Assembly: GCA_019421015.1 (NCBI GenBank)
Contig: JAHZGC010000023.1
Coordinates: forward strand, 8,584 to 67,786
DNA: 59,203 nt
Direction: 5' to 3'
DNA from: Coriobacteriaceae bacterium
Lineage (GTDB): Bacteria > Actinomycetota > Coriobacteriia > Coriobacteriales > UMGS124
A program made the translations under genes and the position numbers. Below the pieces are notes generated by a model. The model was not told the DNA's origin, searched no databases, and was given only the letters and a program-made list of their open reading frames with translations. Within the stretch, counting starts at the first letter, position 1; each line of letters opens with the position of its first letter. Positions 33,592 to 44,921 of this stretch are shown piece after piece.

Positions 33592-35098
33592 GCTTGCCGC
33601 TGGCGGTGTAGGGGAGCGACTCCACCCAGACCGCGCGGCGCGGGCACTTGTAGGCGGCGAGGCGCTCGCGGCAGAAGGCGTTCAGCTCGCCGTCGCTTGG
33701 CGGCGGGGGCGTTCCCGCGGCGTCGTCGGCCACGCACACGGCGACGGGCACGCTTCCCCAGCGTGGGTCGGGCACGCCGACCACGGCCACCTCCCGGATG
33801 CGGGGGTGGGCCAGCAGGACGGTCTCGACCTCGGCCGGGTAGACGTTCTCGCCGCCGCTTACGATGAGGTCGGCGAGCCGGCAGGCCACATACAGGTAGC
33901 CGTCGGCATCGAGGTGGCCGTAGTCTTTGGTGTCGAACCAACCGTCGTCGACGAAGCTGGCGGCGTAGCGCTCGGGCTGGTGGAGATAGCCCACGGCGAG
34001 GCTGGGGCTCTTGAGGAGGATGTGGCCGTCGCTGCCCGGAGCGGCGTCCACGACGCGGTCGCCGTCTAAGGTCGCGATGCGGACCTGGACCCCTTCGAGC
34101 GCCCTTCCCGAGGAGCCGACCTTGCGCTGCGCGTTTTGGGGGGAGAGGGCGACAACCTGCGACGCCGTTTCGGTCATGCCGAACGACTGGACCACCGGCA
34201 TGTGGAGGTGGGAGGCCCGGGCGAGCGTGGAGAGGGGGAGGGGGCCGCCGCCTTGGAGGACGAAGCGCAGGGTGGGGGGGTAGTACCCCGCAGGCCCGCG
34301 CTCCATGTCGTCGAGCATGCGCTCGATTTGGTACGTGACGGCCGAGAGGCAGGTGAGGGTGCCGTCGAGGGTGTCGGCGTTTACCTGGGCGGGGTCAAAA
34401 CGCTCGTACAGGCGCACCCCCACCCCGAAGGCGAGGGAGCGCATGACGATGGAAAGGCCGCTGGTGTGGAAGAGGGGTGTCGGGCAGCCCCAGGTGTCCG
34501 TGGGGCAGAAATGCAGGTTCTGCCGGCACATGCGGGCCGAGTGCCAATGGTTGCCGAACGACTGGAGGACGCCCTTGGGGGTTCCTGTGGAACCCGAGGT
34601 GTACATGATGGTCGCGACGCGACCCGGCTCGAACTGCTCCAACGCGAGACGGCGCACCGCCTGCTCCTCAAGAGGGGGTGCCGCCAGGGCCTCGTCAAAC
34701 GCCAGCACCCGCGCCCCCTCCCCGGCTAGGCCGCGCGCCGCCTCGCGCCGCCCGACGTCGTGGAGGACGAGGGCGGCGCCGCACCCCCGCAGCTGCTCGC
34801 GCAGCTCCGACACGCTCAGGCGTATGTTCAACGGCACGGCCTCGACGCCGAGCTCCAGGCAGGCCACAAGCCAAAAGACGAACTCGGGGCCGTTGCCCGA
34901 CAATATGGCGACGCGGGCGGTGGGGCGGCCCGACCCTTGTGCAAGGTCGAGCAGCGCGGCGAGCCGCGCCTCGCGCCGACGGGCTTCGCGGGCAAGCTCG
35001 CCATAGGTCCATCTGCCCTCGTCGCAGACAAGGGCGTAGGAGAGGCCGTCGACCCGTTCCCGGAGGCGCAGCCAGTTCTCAGCCGTGTAGGTTTGCAT
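33533..35098 (-). CDS. menE: o-Succinylbenzoate-CoA ligase (MenE-like acyl-CoA synthetase)
   Basis: ANL-superfamily adenylate-forming enzyme. It has 521 residues: the P-loop TIMYTSGSTGTPKGV, the VQSFGMTETAS A5 motif, a DTKDYGHLDADGYLYV A7 motif, GRALEG, and the catalytic lysine in LPYTASGKLKRAAL near the C-terminus. Position directly after menB and length support MenE of menaquinone synthesis, though the family alone would also permit another acyl-CoA synthetase. The ATG at 35098 lies 20 bases after the menB stop. Its last 59 bases overlap the convergent regulator gene. Confidence 0.85.
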   Translation of the reverse strand: MQTYTAENWLRLRERVDGLSYALVCDEGRWTYGELAREARRREARLAALLDLAQGSGRPTARVAILSGNGPEFVFWLVACLELGVEAVPLNIRLSVSELREQLRGCGAALVLHDVGRREAARGLAGEGARVLAFDEALAAPPLEEQAVRRLALEQFEPGRVATIMYTSGSTGTPKGVLQSFGNHWHSARMCRQNLHFCPTDTWGCPTPLFHTSGLSIVMRSLAFGVGVRLYERFDPAQVNADTLDGTLTCLSAVTYQIERMLDDMERGPAGYYPPTLRFVLQGGGPLPLSTLARASHLHMPVVQSFGMTETASQVVALSPQNAQRKVGSSGRALEGVQVRIATLDGDRVVDAAPGSDGHILLKSPSLAVGYLHQPERYAASFVDDGWFDTKDYGHLDADGYLYVACRLADLIVSGGENVYPAEVETVLLAHPRIREVAVVGVPDPRWGSVPVAVCVADDAAGTPPPPSDGELNAFCRERLAAYKCPRRAVWVESLPYTASGKLKRAALLEPVLEALCIEQA

Positions 35099-35118
35099 GG
35101 GGCCGTCGGCTCGATTCG

Positions 35119-35946
35119 TTAGGGGAACTTGGGGAATCGGTCAAAGTCGGGGGAACGTTTTTCGAGGAAGGCGTCGCGCCCCTCCTTTGCCTCGTCGGTG
35201 GTGTAATACAGGAGCGTGCAGTCTCCGGCAAGCTGTTGGAGGCCCGCCATGCCGTCGGTCGACGCGTTGAAGGCGGCCTTGAGGAAGCGCAGGGCCGTCG
35301 GGGACTTCGCAAGCATCTCGTCGCACCACTCCATCGTGACGCGCTCCACGTCCTCGAGCGGTACGACGGCGTTTACGAGGCCCATGCGGTAGGCTTCTTG
35401 GGCGTCGTACTGGCGGCAGAGGAACCAAATCTCCTTGGCACGCTTCTGGCCCACGACGTCGGCGAGGTAGCCGGCCCCGTAGCCTGCGTCGAACGAGCCT
35501 ACCTTGGGCCCCGTCTGCCCGAAGCGGGCGTTGTCCGCGGCGATGGTGAGGTCGCATACCAGCTGCAGGACGTTGCCGCCCCCGATCGACCAGCCTTTGA
35601 CCATAGCCACCACGGGCTTGGGGATGACGCGGATAAGCCTTTGAAGGTCGAGCACGTTGAGGCGGGGGATCCCGTCGCCGCCCACATAACCGCCGTTGCC
35701 GCGGCGGCCCTGGTCGCCGCCGGAGCAAAACGCTTTGTCGCCTGCGCCCGTGAGGACGATGGCGCCGATGGTCGGGTCGTCGCGACACACGGTGAAGGCG
35801 TCGATCATCTCCTGGACGGTCAGGGGGGTAAACGCGTTGTGCACGCGCGGACGGTTGATGGTGATGCGCGCGATGGCGCCCGATCGGTCGAAGAGGATCT
35901 CCTCGTAGGCCTTGACGGGGGTCCAAGACCTGGCTGTGTTCTCCAT
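35119..35946 (-). CDS. menB: 1,4-Dihydroxy-2-naphthoyl-CoA synthase
   Basis: Crotonase-fold enzyme that closes the naphthoquinone ring of menaquinone. It has 275 residues: CSGGDQGRRG, VKGWSIGGGNVLQLVCDLTI, the family-diagnostic FGQTGPKVGSFDAGYGAGYL and KEIWFLCRQYDAQEA. The ATG at 35946 follows AAGGAG; an 18-residue upstream extension has no binding site. Upstream partner of menE in a two-gene operon; other men genes are outside the window. Confidence 0.96.
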   Translation of the reverse strand: MENTARSWTPVKAYEEILFDRSGAIARITINRPRVHNAFTPLTVQEMIDAFTVCRDDPTIGAIVLTGAGDKAFCSGGDQGRRGNGGYVGGDGIPRLNVLDLQRLIRVIPKPVVAMVKGWSIGGGNVLQLVCDLTIAADNARFGQTGPKVGSFDAGYGAGYLADVVGQKRAKEIWFLCRQYDAQEAYRMGLVNAVVPLEDVERVTMEWCDEMLAKSPTALRFLKAAFNASTDGMAGLQQLAGDCTLLYYTTDEAKEGRDAFLEKRSPDFDRFPKFP

Positions 35947-36204
35947 GCATGCTCCTTGGGACGAAGTCGGCGCGGGACGGGACGGGCCCGAGGCCGCCAC
36001 GCGGGCACTATACCACGGGGGCGACGCGGCCCTGTGGACGTGGCGTGCGCACCGGCCGAGCTGCGTGCCGCTCTATGCACTTCCTGGTCTCGCGGGAGTG
36101 CGCCCGACTTCGTGGGCCAGGTGTGCTACATTGATTGTCTCTGTTTTCGGCGTCATCATAGGCCGCGTGCGCGCCTTCCCTCGTCACAAACCGTGAGGAT
36201 GTCT

Positions 36205-38955
<2,751 letters not shown>

Positions 38956-38958
38956 CTC

Positions 38959-40086
38959 ATGGTGGAATCGCACGCCGACCAGTTGAACGCGCTCGCCAAG
39001 CGTCTGGAAGAGGTCGAACACTACCTGCAGATCGAACAGAAGCGCTATCGGCGCGCAGAGTTGCAGGAATCCTCTGCGCAGCCGGGTTTCTGGGACGACC
39101 CCCAGGCCGCTCAGGCGGTAATGGGCGAGATCTCCCGGCTCGGCGACGACATCAAAGCCTATGACGGCGCCTGCGAGCTGCTTGAGGAGGCCCAGAGCGC
39201 CGACGAGCTTGCCCTCGAGGCCGACGACGAGGAGACGTCGGAGTACGCCGGCGACTGCGTCGCGCGGCTCGGGGGCATGCTCGACGAGCTTGAGCTCTCG
39301 AGCTGGTTCACGGGCAAGTTCGATCACGGCGATGCCGTTGTGACCATCACCCCGGGACAGGGCGGCTACGAGGCCCAGGACTGGACCGAGATGCTGCTCC
39401 ATATGTACCTGCGCTATTGCGAGCAGCGGCGCTGGAAGGTCGAGGTCACCGACGCCCCGGTGGGTGAGCTCATCGGCCTCGACCGGGCGACGTTCACGGT
39501 GAGCGGCAAAGACGCGTTCGGCATGCTCTCGTCGGAGGCCGGCGTGCACCGCCTGGTGCGCATCTCGCCCACCGACGACAAGAAGCGGCGCCAAACGACC
39601 TTTGCGGGCGTCGAGGTGCTTCCGTTGCTGACCGACGACATCCAGGTCGACATCGACCCTTCCGACGTACGCGTCGACGTGTACCACGCAAGCGGCCCCG
39701 GCGGTCAGGGCGTGAACACCACCGACTCGGCGGTCCGTCTCACACATGCCCCGTCCGGTATAGTGGTGACCTGCCAAAACGAGCGCAGCCAGCTCCAGAA
39801 CAAGGCCATCGCCTGGCAGATACTCCGCTCTAAGCTCTACGAGCTCGAGCGCGAGAAGCGCGAGGCCGAGATAGACGAGCTGCGCGGCCCCAAGCGCTCC
39901 ATCGGCTTTGGCAACCAGATTCGCAGCTACGTGCTCTACCCGTACCAGATGGTCAAGGACCTGCGCACGGGCCATGAGACAAGCAACGTCGAGGACGTCC
40001 TCTCCGACGGCGACCTCGACCCGTTCGTCATCTCCTATCATCGTTGGCGCGTGCTTGAGGAACAGAAGGCGGCCGATGGCCAATAG
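38959..40086 (+). CDS. prfB: Peptide chain release factor 2, variant SPT tripeptide
   Basis: Reads UGA and UAA and triggers peptide release through GGQ. It has 375 residues: an N-terminal coiled-coil domain, the codon-reading loop VRISPTDDKKRRQTTF (about 200-215) and GPGGQGVN (GGQ 248-250). The usual RF2 tripeptide is SPF; here it is SPT (203-205), with Thr where RF2 has Phe. No programmed frameshift is needed: the frame is open from the start. The ATG at 38959 follows the GGAGG at the end of secA. Its stop lies inside the next gene. Confidence 0.95.
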   Translation: MVESHADQLNALAKRLEEVEHYLQIEQKRYRRAELQESSAQPGFWDDPQAAQAVMGEISRLGDDIKAYDGACELLEEAQSADELALEADDEETSEYAGDCVARLGGMLDELELSSWFTGKFDHGDAVVTITPGQGGYEAQDWTEMLLHMYLRYCEQRRWKVEVTDAPVGELIGLDRATFTVSGKDAFGMLSSEAGVHRLVRISPTDDKKRRQTTFAGVEVLPLLTDDIQVDIDPSDVRVDVYHASGPGGQGVNTTDSAVRLTHAPSGIVVTCQNERSQLQNKAIAWQILRSKLYELEREKREAEIDELRGPKRSIGFGNQIRSYVLYPYQMVKDLRTGHETSNVEDVLSDGDLDPFVISYHRWRVLEEQKAADGQ

Positions 40087-40993
40087 GGAGAAGTGGGGCA
40101 AGCTGCTCTCGGACCGCCTGCCGTCGAACGTGAGGACCTCGGCCAAGGACTACCTGGGCATAGCCCTCGGGACCCTGCTCACGGCCCTCGCACTCGACGC
40201 CTTCTTGGTGCCAGGCCAGCTGGCGGCCGGCGGGGCGAGCGGTTTGGCCACGATCATCTACTACCTCGGTATAGAGCTGTGGGGCCGTCCGATCCCCGTT
40301 GGCCTTCAGACCTTGGTCATGAACGCGCTGCTCCTTCTCCCGGTCTACCGTTCCGGTGGTTTTAGGTATGCCTCGCGTACCATCTTCGGCATCGTGACGC
40401 TGGCGGTGTTCACCGACGCGTTGGTGCCGCTTGTTCCCCCGCTTGCGCCGGACAACGAGATACTCGAGTGCCTCTGGGGCGGCTTGGTATCCGGCTTGGG
40501 GCTCGGTATAGCGTTTCGCTGCGGCGGCAATACCGGCGGCACCGACATCGTCGCGCAACTGCTCGCCCAACGCACCTCGGTCAGCGTCGGCACCTGGGTG
40601 CTCATCGTGGACTCCGCCATCGTCTTGGGGTCCGTCCCTCTGTTTGGGTTCGAGGCGGCGCTTTGCGCGGCCCTGACTATTGTGGTGACCTCGCTGGTCA
40701 TCGACTATGTAGTCGACGGGCCGTCCACGGAGAAGTCCGCGTGGATCATCAGCGAGCGGTACGACGAGATCGCCCAGGCCGTGATGACGCAGCTGGGGCG
40801 CGGCTGCACAAGGTTCGACGCAACGGGCATGTGGACCGGCGAGGCGCGGCCCGTGCTGTTTGTTGTTCTTTCGCGCAAGGAGGTCAACGACCTTAAACGG
40901 CTTATCATGCATATCGACCGCGACGCGGTCGTTGCGATAGCGAATATGCACGAGACGTTCGGCGAAGGCTTCAAAGAGATCGGAGTCCAATGA
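40076..40993 (+). CDS. YitT-family membrane protein with DUF2179 domain
   Basis: A 305-residue integral membrane protein with about six helices and a cytoplasmic C-terminal domain. The pair YLGIALGTLLTALALDAFLVP and GGASGLATI is typical of the YitT N-terminus, followed by FRCGGNTGGTDIVAQ and, near the end, SRKEVNDLKRLIMHIDRDAVV (the DUF2179 part). The transported solute is not established. The ATG at 40076 overlaps prfB by eleven bases and its stop overlaps the transketolase gene by four, so it is embedded in the operon. Confidence 0.85.
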   Translation: MANREKWGKLLSDRLPSNVRTSAKDYLGIALGTLLTALALDAFLVPGQLAAGGASGLATIIYYLGIELWGRPIPVGLQTLVMNALLLLPVYRSGGFRYASRTIFGIVTLAVFTDALVPLVPPLAPDNEILECLWGGLVSGLGLGIAFRCGGNTGGTDIVAQLLAQRTSVSVGTWVLIVDSAIVLGSVPLFGFEAALCAALTIVVTSLVIDYVVDGPSTEKSAWIISERYDEIAQAVMTQLGRGCTRFDATGMWTGEARPVLFVVLSRKEVNDLKRLIMHIDRDAVVAIANMHETFGEGFKEIGVQ

Positions 40994-41904
40994 GCTACAC
41001 CAACCCTGACGGCACGGGGGCCTTTGACGCCGCTCGTGTCCGGGCGGCCGCGACGCAGATGCGCCGCGACATCCTCACGATGCTCGCCGAGGCGGGGTCG
41101 GGCCATCCCGGCGGTTCTTTGAGCGCCGCCGACGTGGTCGCGACGCTGTACTTCGGTGGTGTCCTGCGCCACGATCCCGCCGCGCCCGACGCCCCCGGCC
41201 GCGACAGGTTCGTGCTTTCGAAGGGGCACGCGGCACCCGTGCTCTACGCGGCCCTTGCCGAGGACGGCTACTTCCCCAAGGAATGGCTTGCCACGCTGCG
41301 CAAGCTCGGAAGCCACCTGCAGGGTCACCCAGACATGCGCAAGTGCCCCGGCGTCGAGGTGAGCACGGGCTCTTTGGGACAGGGCCTTTCGATTGCCGCG
41401 GGCATGGCCCTCGGCCTTTCTCAGGACGCCGCCCGAGACGGGTCTGCCGCCCCCCAGGTCTACGTGCTCATGGGTGACGGCGAGCTTCAGGAAGGGCAGG
41501 TCTGGGAGGCGGCCATGTTTGCCGCCCATCGCGGTCTCGGTAACCTCGTCGCCATCGTCGACAACAACAACCTCCAGATCGACGGCCACCTCGACGAGGT
41601 GTGCAGCCTTGCCGACATCGCCGGCAAGTTCGCCTCCTTCGGGTGGTATGTCGTGGAGGTGGCCGACGGCAACGACGTGGAGCAGTGCCACGAGGCGCTG
41701 GCGGTTGCGGCAGCCTACGACGAGGGGCCGTGCGTCGTTGTGCTTCACACCGTCAAGGGCAAGGGCGTCTCCTTCATGGAGGACCAGGCCGGCTGGCATG
41801 GAAAGGCTCCAAGCGCCGAGGAGCTCACCCAAGCCCTGGCCGAGATCGACGCCGCCGAGGCCGCGGCAGCCCAGGCCGTCACGTCTGAAAAGGAGGCATG
41901 CTAA
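40990..41904 (+). CDS. Transketolase, N-terminal (TPP-binding) subunit
   Basis: First half of a split transketolase of the pentose phosphate pathway. It has 304 residues: SGHPGGSLSAAD, SKGHAAPVLYAAL, the TPP motif MGDGELQEGQVWEAA...NNN, and TVKGKGVSFMED. The second half is the adjacent gene; together they equal a full-length enzyme. Split transketolases are common in Firmicutes and Coriobacteriia. The start overlaps the upstream stop by four bases. Confidence 0.93.
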   Translation: MSYTNPDGTGAFDAARVRAAATQMRRDILTMLAEAGSGHPGGSLSAADVVATLYFGGVLRHDPAAPDAPGRDRFVLSKGHAAPVLYAALAEDGYFPKEWLATLRKLGSHLQGHPDMRKCPGVEVSTGSLGQGLSIAAGMALGLSQDAARDGSAAPQVYVLMGDGELQEGQVWEAAMFAAHRGLGNLVAIVDNNNLQIDGHLDEVCSLADIAGKFASFGWYVVEVADGNDVEQCHEALAVAAAYDEGPCVVVLHTVKGKGVSFMEDQAGWHGKAPSAEELTQALAEIDAAEAAAAQAVTSEKEAC

Positions 41905-41906
41905 CC

Positions 41907-42848
41907 ATGAGCGCATCTGCACCTTCCCGTGCCACGCGCGAGGCGTTCGGTGCGACCTTGGTCGAGCTGGCCGAGCAGGGCGTGAACGTCGTCGCCGTCG
42001 ACGCCGACCTCGCGGGCTCCACCACCACCAAGAAACTGGGTTCCTACGACCCCGACCGTCTGGTCGACGTGGGCATCGCCGAGCAGAACATGATCGACGT
42101 CGCCGCCGGCCTGTCTCTTACGGGGCGGATCGCCTTCACATCCTCGTTCGCCGTTTTTGGCACCGGCCGCTGCTACGACCAGATCCGCAACACCGTGTGC
42201 TATGCGAACCTGAACGTCAAGGTGTGCCCCACCCATGCGGGCCTCTCGGTGGGGCCAGACGGCGGCAGCCACCAGATGCTCGAGGACATCGCCCTTATGA
42301 GCGCCCTTCCCAACATGCGCGTCCTTGTTCCGGCCGACTACGAGGCGGCCTGCGCAGCTATCCGCCTTGCGGCCGCCGAAGACGGCCCGGTCTACGTGCG
42401 CATGGGACGTGCCAAGGTTCCGCAGGTCTATGAACCTGGTTTTGCAATGGCGCTCGGCGGCTCGCGGGTCCTGCGCGCGGGGTCCGACGTCACGCTGGTC
42501 GCCTGCGGCGTCAGCGTCAACGAGGCCCTCAAGGCGGCCGATGCCTTGGCTGCCGAGGGCGTGTCAGCCGAGGTCATCGACACCTACTCCATCAAGCCCC
42601 TCGACGAAGACGCCGTCTTGGCCTCTGCGGCAAAGACGGGTGCGGTCGTGACCTGCGAGGAGCACGGCATGTATGGCGGCCTGGGGTCAATCGTGGCCAG
42701 CTTGCTCTCCCGTGAGCTGCCCACGCCCATGGAGATGGTCTGCGTCCGTGACGCCTTTGGGACGTCTGGCGAGTTCGAGGAGCTCATGAAGGCTTACCGC
42801 TGCGATGCGGACGCCATTGTGGATGCCGCGCGGCGCCTTTGCGACTAG
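41907..42848 (+). CDS. Transketolase, C-terminal subunit
   Basis: Pyrimidine-binding and C-terminal domains of the split transketolase, 313 residues: DVGIAEQNMIDVAAGL, the catalytic-Glu region, THAGLSVGPDGGSHQMLEDIAL, and a transketolase C domain with VIDTYSIKPLDED. The ATG at 41907 is ten bases after AAGGAGG; an ATG three codons earlier is too close to that site. The TAG stop lies inside the CTAG that begins repeat copy B. Last gene of the secA-to-transketolase run. Confidence 0.93.
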   Translation: MSASAPSRATREAFGATLVELAEQGVNVVAVDADLAGSTTTKKLGSYDPDRLVDVGIAEQNMIDVAAGLSLTGRIAFTSSFAVFGTGRCYDQIRNTVCYANLNVKVCPTHAGLSVGPDGGSHQMLEDIALMSALPNMRVLVPADYEAACAAIRLAAAEDGPVYVRMGRAKVPQVYEPGFAMALGGSRVLRAGSDVTLVACGVSVNEALKAADALAAEGVSAEVIDTYSIKPLDEDAVLASAAKTGAVVTCEEHGMYGGLGSIVASLLSRELPTPMEMVCVRDAFGTSGEFEELMKAYRCDADAIVDAARRLCD

Positions 42849-42953
42849 GGTATTTTGAATAAAGTCCTGCACCGCCTTGCGCCGGGGCGTATGTGCCGCA
42901 AGCACACCGCGCCCCGGCGCGCCTTGTGCAGGAACTTTCTCAAAATGCCCTAG
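42845..42953. repeat. Palindromic stop-codon-associated repeat, copy B
   Basis: 109 bp. Terminal repeats CTAGGGTATTTTGA / TCAAAATGCCCTAG have one mismatch. The interior has CCTGCAC/GTGCAGG and GCGCCGGGGC/GCCCCGGCGC with an apical GTGC/GCAC. Compared with copy A, the paired arms differ in a matched (compensatory) way. It provides the stop of the transketolase C-terminal gene. Confidence 0.92.
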
Positions 42954-43192
42954 GGCGAAACGCAGTTGAACGAAAGGGCGTTTCTGATGCGGGGGTTTCT
43001 GTCTCAGAAGCCCCCGCGCTTGGTTTGCGGGTCTTCCGTCGGGGTACTAACAGGCACGAAGCGCCCGGCACGTCCTTGCCTTCTCCACAGCCCGGGGCCC
43101 TTCGTTTGTTACACTGGCCGGTATGCGTTTTGCTGCAAGCAGACTTTCACAACCTGAAATGTCGTCCGTCTGCAATCGATTGGAGCTTCCCC
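42954..43192 (+). promoter_or_regulatory. Region between repeat B and ftsE
   Basis: 239 bases with no gene. A 13-pair hairpin (42989-43001 and 43005-43017, one G-T pair, TCT loop) lacks a T-run and may be a transcript end. A TACACT -10-like box lies near 43112. The ftsE promoter should be here. Confidence 0.4.
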
Positions 43193-44008
43193 GTGTCTAA
43201 CCATTTTGGAGGACAGGCGCCTGCCCAGCAGCCCATGCCTGGTCCCGGTGCCACCGGGTCGCAACGGCCGGTGGGTCAGCCGCATCCGGGATACGGCAAC
43301 GTGCCGCCCACCATTGCCATGCGCCATGTTTCGCTCATCTACCCGGCCCAGCCCGAGAAGCCGGCCCTCGACGACGTCTCCCTCGACATCATGCCCGGGG
43401 ACTTCGTCTTTCTGGTCGGCCATTCGGGTTCCGGCAAGTCCACCTTCATCAAGACCATCATCCGGCAGCTTAAGCCGACCTCGGGCCACATCTATGTGGC
43501 AGGCCAAGACCTTTCGCGCCTGCGCGACCGCAAAGTCCCTTATCTGCGCCGTCAGATTGGCTGCGTGTTCCAGGACTACAAGCTTTTGCCCAACCGGACC
43601 GCATATGAGAACGTCGCCTTTGCCCTCGAGTCCATCGGCAAGTCAAAGAGCGTCATCAAGGTGCAGGTGCCCGAGGTGCTTCGCCTGGTGGGCCTTGAAG
43701 AGAAGATGGACAAGCTTCCCGACCAGCTGTCCGGTGGCGAGCAGCAGCGCGTCTCGGTGGCCCGCGCCATGGTGAACCGGCCGCCGCTGCTGGTGTGCGA
43801 CGAGCCGACAGGCAACCTCGACCCCGCCATCTCCCTCGGCATCATGAAGCTTCTCGAGCGCATCAACCGTACGGGAACGACGGTGCTCGTGGCCACCCAC
43901 GACCGTGAGATGGTCGACTCGATGCGCCGTCGCGTCATCGCTCTTGAGAACGGCCACGTAGTACGCGACGAGCAGAACGGAGGCTACGGCTACTATGGTG
44001 CCCTTTAA
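43193..44008 (+). CDS. ftsE: Cell-division ATPase FtsE
   Basis: ABC-type ATPase that with FtsX controls peptidoglycan hydrolases at the septum. It has 271 residues with Walker A GHSGSGKS, the FtsE-typical FQDYKLLPNRTAYENVAFAL, signature LSGGEQQR and VCDEPTGNLDP. The GTG start at 43193 follows TGGAG and adds about 40 residues rich in Pro, Gly and Gln before the ABC domain (which begins near AMRHVSLIYP); an ATG at 43319 would give a conventional length. Which start is used decides whether the N-terminal tail exists. Overlaps ftsX by 14 bases. Confidence 0.92.
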   Translation: MSNHFGGQAPAQQPMPGPGATGSQRPVGQPHPGYGNVPPTIAMRHVSLIYPAQPEKPALDDVSLDIMPGDFVFLVGHSGSGKSTFIKTIIRQLKPTSGHIYVAGQDLSRLRDRKVPYLRRQIGCVFQDYKLLPNRTAYENVAFALESIGKSKSVIKVQVPEVLRLVGLEEKMDKLPDQLSGGEQQRVSVARAMVNRPPLLVCDEPTGNLDPAISLGIMKLLERINRTGTTVLVATHDREMVDSMRRRVIALENGHVVRDEQNGGYGYYGAL

Positions 44009-44921
44009 TCTCGGTTACTCGGTCAGAGAGGCCGGCTCCCACTTTACCCGCAACCTGTCCACGAGCCTCGGTGCCGTGGTTACCATCTTCCTCTCGTTGC
44101 TTATCATCGGCCTGTTTACCGTTGCAAGTGCCATCGTGAACAACGTTGTGGGCGACGTCGAGTCGCGCATCACGATTCAGGCGTTTCTTTCTGACGATGC
44201 CGACCAGGCAACGGTCGACGCCTTGGAAACCCAGATCCAAGGATGGAACGGCGTGGACTCGGTGACCTACAAGAGCAAGGAAGAGGCGCTTGCCGAGTAC
44301 CGTGAGACCATGGTGGCGGCCAACGCGGCCGACGCCGTGGCGGCGCTCGACGGGCGCAACCCCATCCCTGCCTCGCTGGTCATCAAGCTGACCGATGCCA
44401 GCATGGCCCAGGGGGTCGCCGACGACATCGTGGCGAGCCCGCAGTTCCTCGAGGTCTGCGACTCCCCGAGTTCGCCGGCCAGCTCGGTCCAGTACGGGGC
44501 CGAGACCGTTGAGAAGCTCCTCTCGCTCACCAACGGCATCCGCATCGTTGCGGCTGCCCTGGTGGTGCTGCTCATCTTTGTGGCCTTCGTGTTCATCAAC
44601 AACACGATTCGCCTCTCGATCATGGCCCGTCGCGCCGAGATCGGCATCATGCGTCTCGTCGGAGCCTCGAACAGCTTCATCCGCGGGCCGTTCTTCATGG
44701 AAGGCATCCTCCAGGCCGTCGCCGGTTTCGTGATCGCTCTCGGCGTGCTCGAGATCTTCCACTATACGGTCATCCCGGGTGTGGCGAACGCCTTCCCGTT
44801 CTTCAACTTCAACGTCGACCCCGTCACCTACCTGTGGGTGTACCTCATGCTCTTCATTCTCGCCGTCATCATCGGCGTCCTTGGCTCCATGCTTGCCATG
44901 CGCCGCTACCTCAAGGTCTAG
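43995..44921 (+). CDS. ftsX: Cell-division membrane protein FtsX
   Basis: Membrane partner of FtsE, 308 residues. There is one helix near residues 22-48, an extracellular domain of about 120 residues (the part that contacts hydrolases), and three C-terminal helices (about 175-200, 230-250 and 275-300). The NNTIRLSIMARRAEIGIMRLVGAS loop is the FtsX/MacB-type coupling region. The start overlaps ftsE by 14 bases; its stop abuts the rnr start. Confidence 0.94.
   Translation: MVPFNLGYSVREAGSHFTRNLSTSLGAVVTIFLSLLIIGLFTVASAIVNNVVGDVESRITIQAFLSDDADQATVDALETQIQGWNGVDSVTYKSKEEALAEYRETMVAANAADAVAALDGRNPIPASLVIKLTDASMAQGVADDIVASPQFLEVCDSPSSPASSVQYGAETVEKLLSLTNGIRIVAAALVVLLIFVAFVFINNTIRLSIMARRAEIGIMRLVGASNSFIRGPFFMEGILQAVAGFVIALGVLEIFHYTVIPGVANAFPFFNFNVDPVTYLWVYLMLFILAVIIGVLGSMLAMRRYLKV

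Noticed and set aside
34678..36204. Long in-frame extension upstream of secA
   Set aside because: It is antisense to menE and menB, lacks a ribosome binding site, and SecA's conserved N-terminus begins at 36205.
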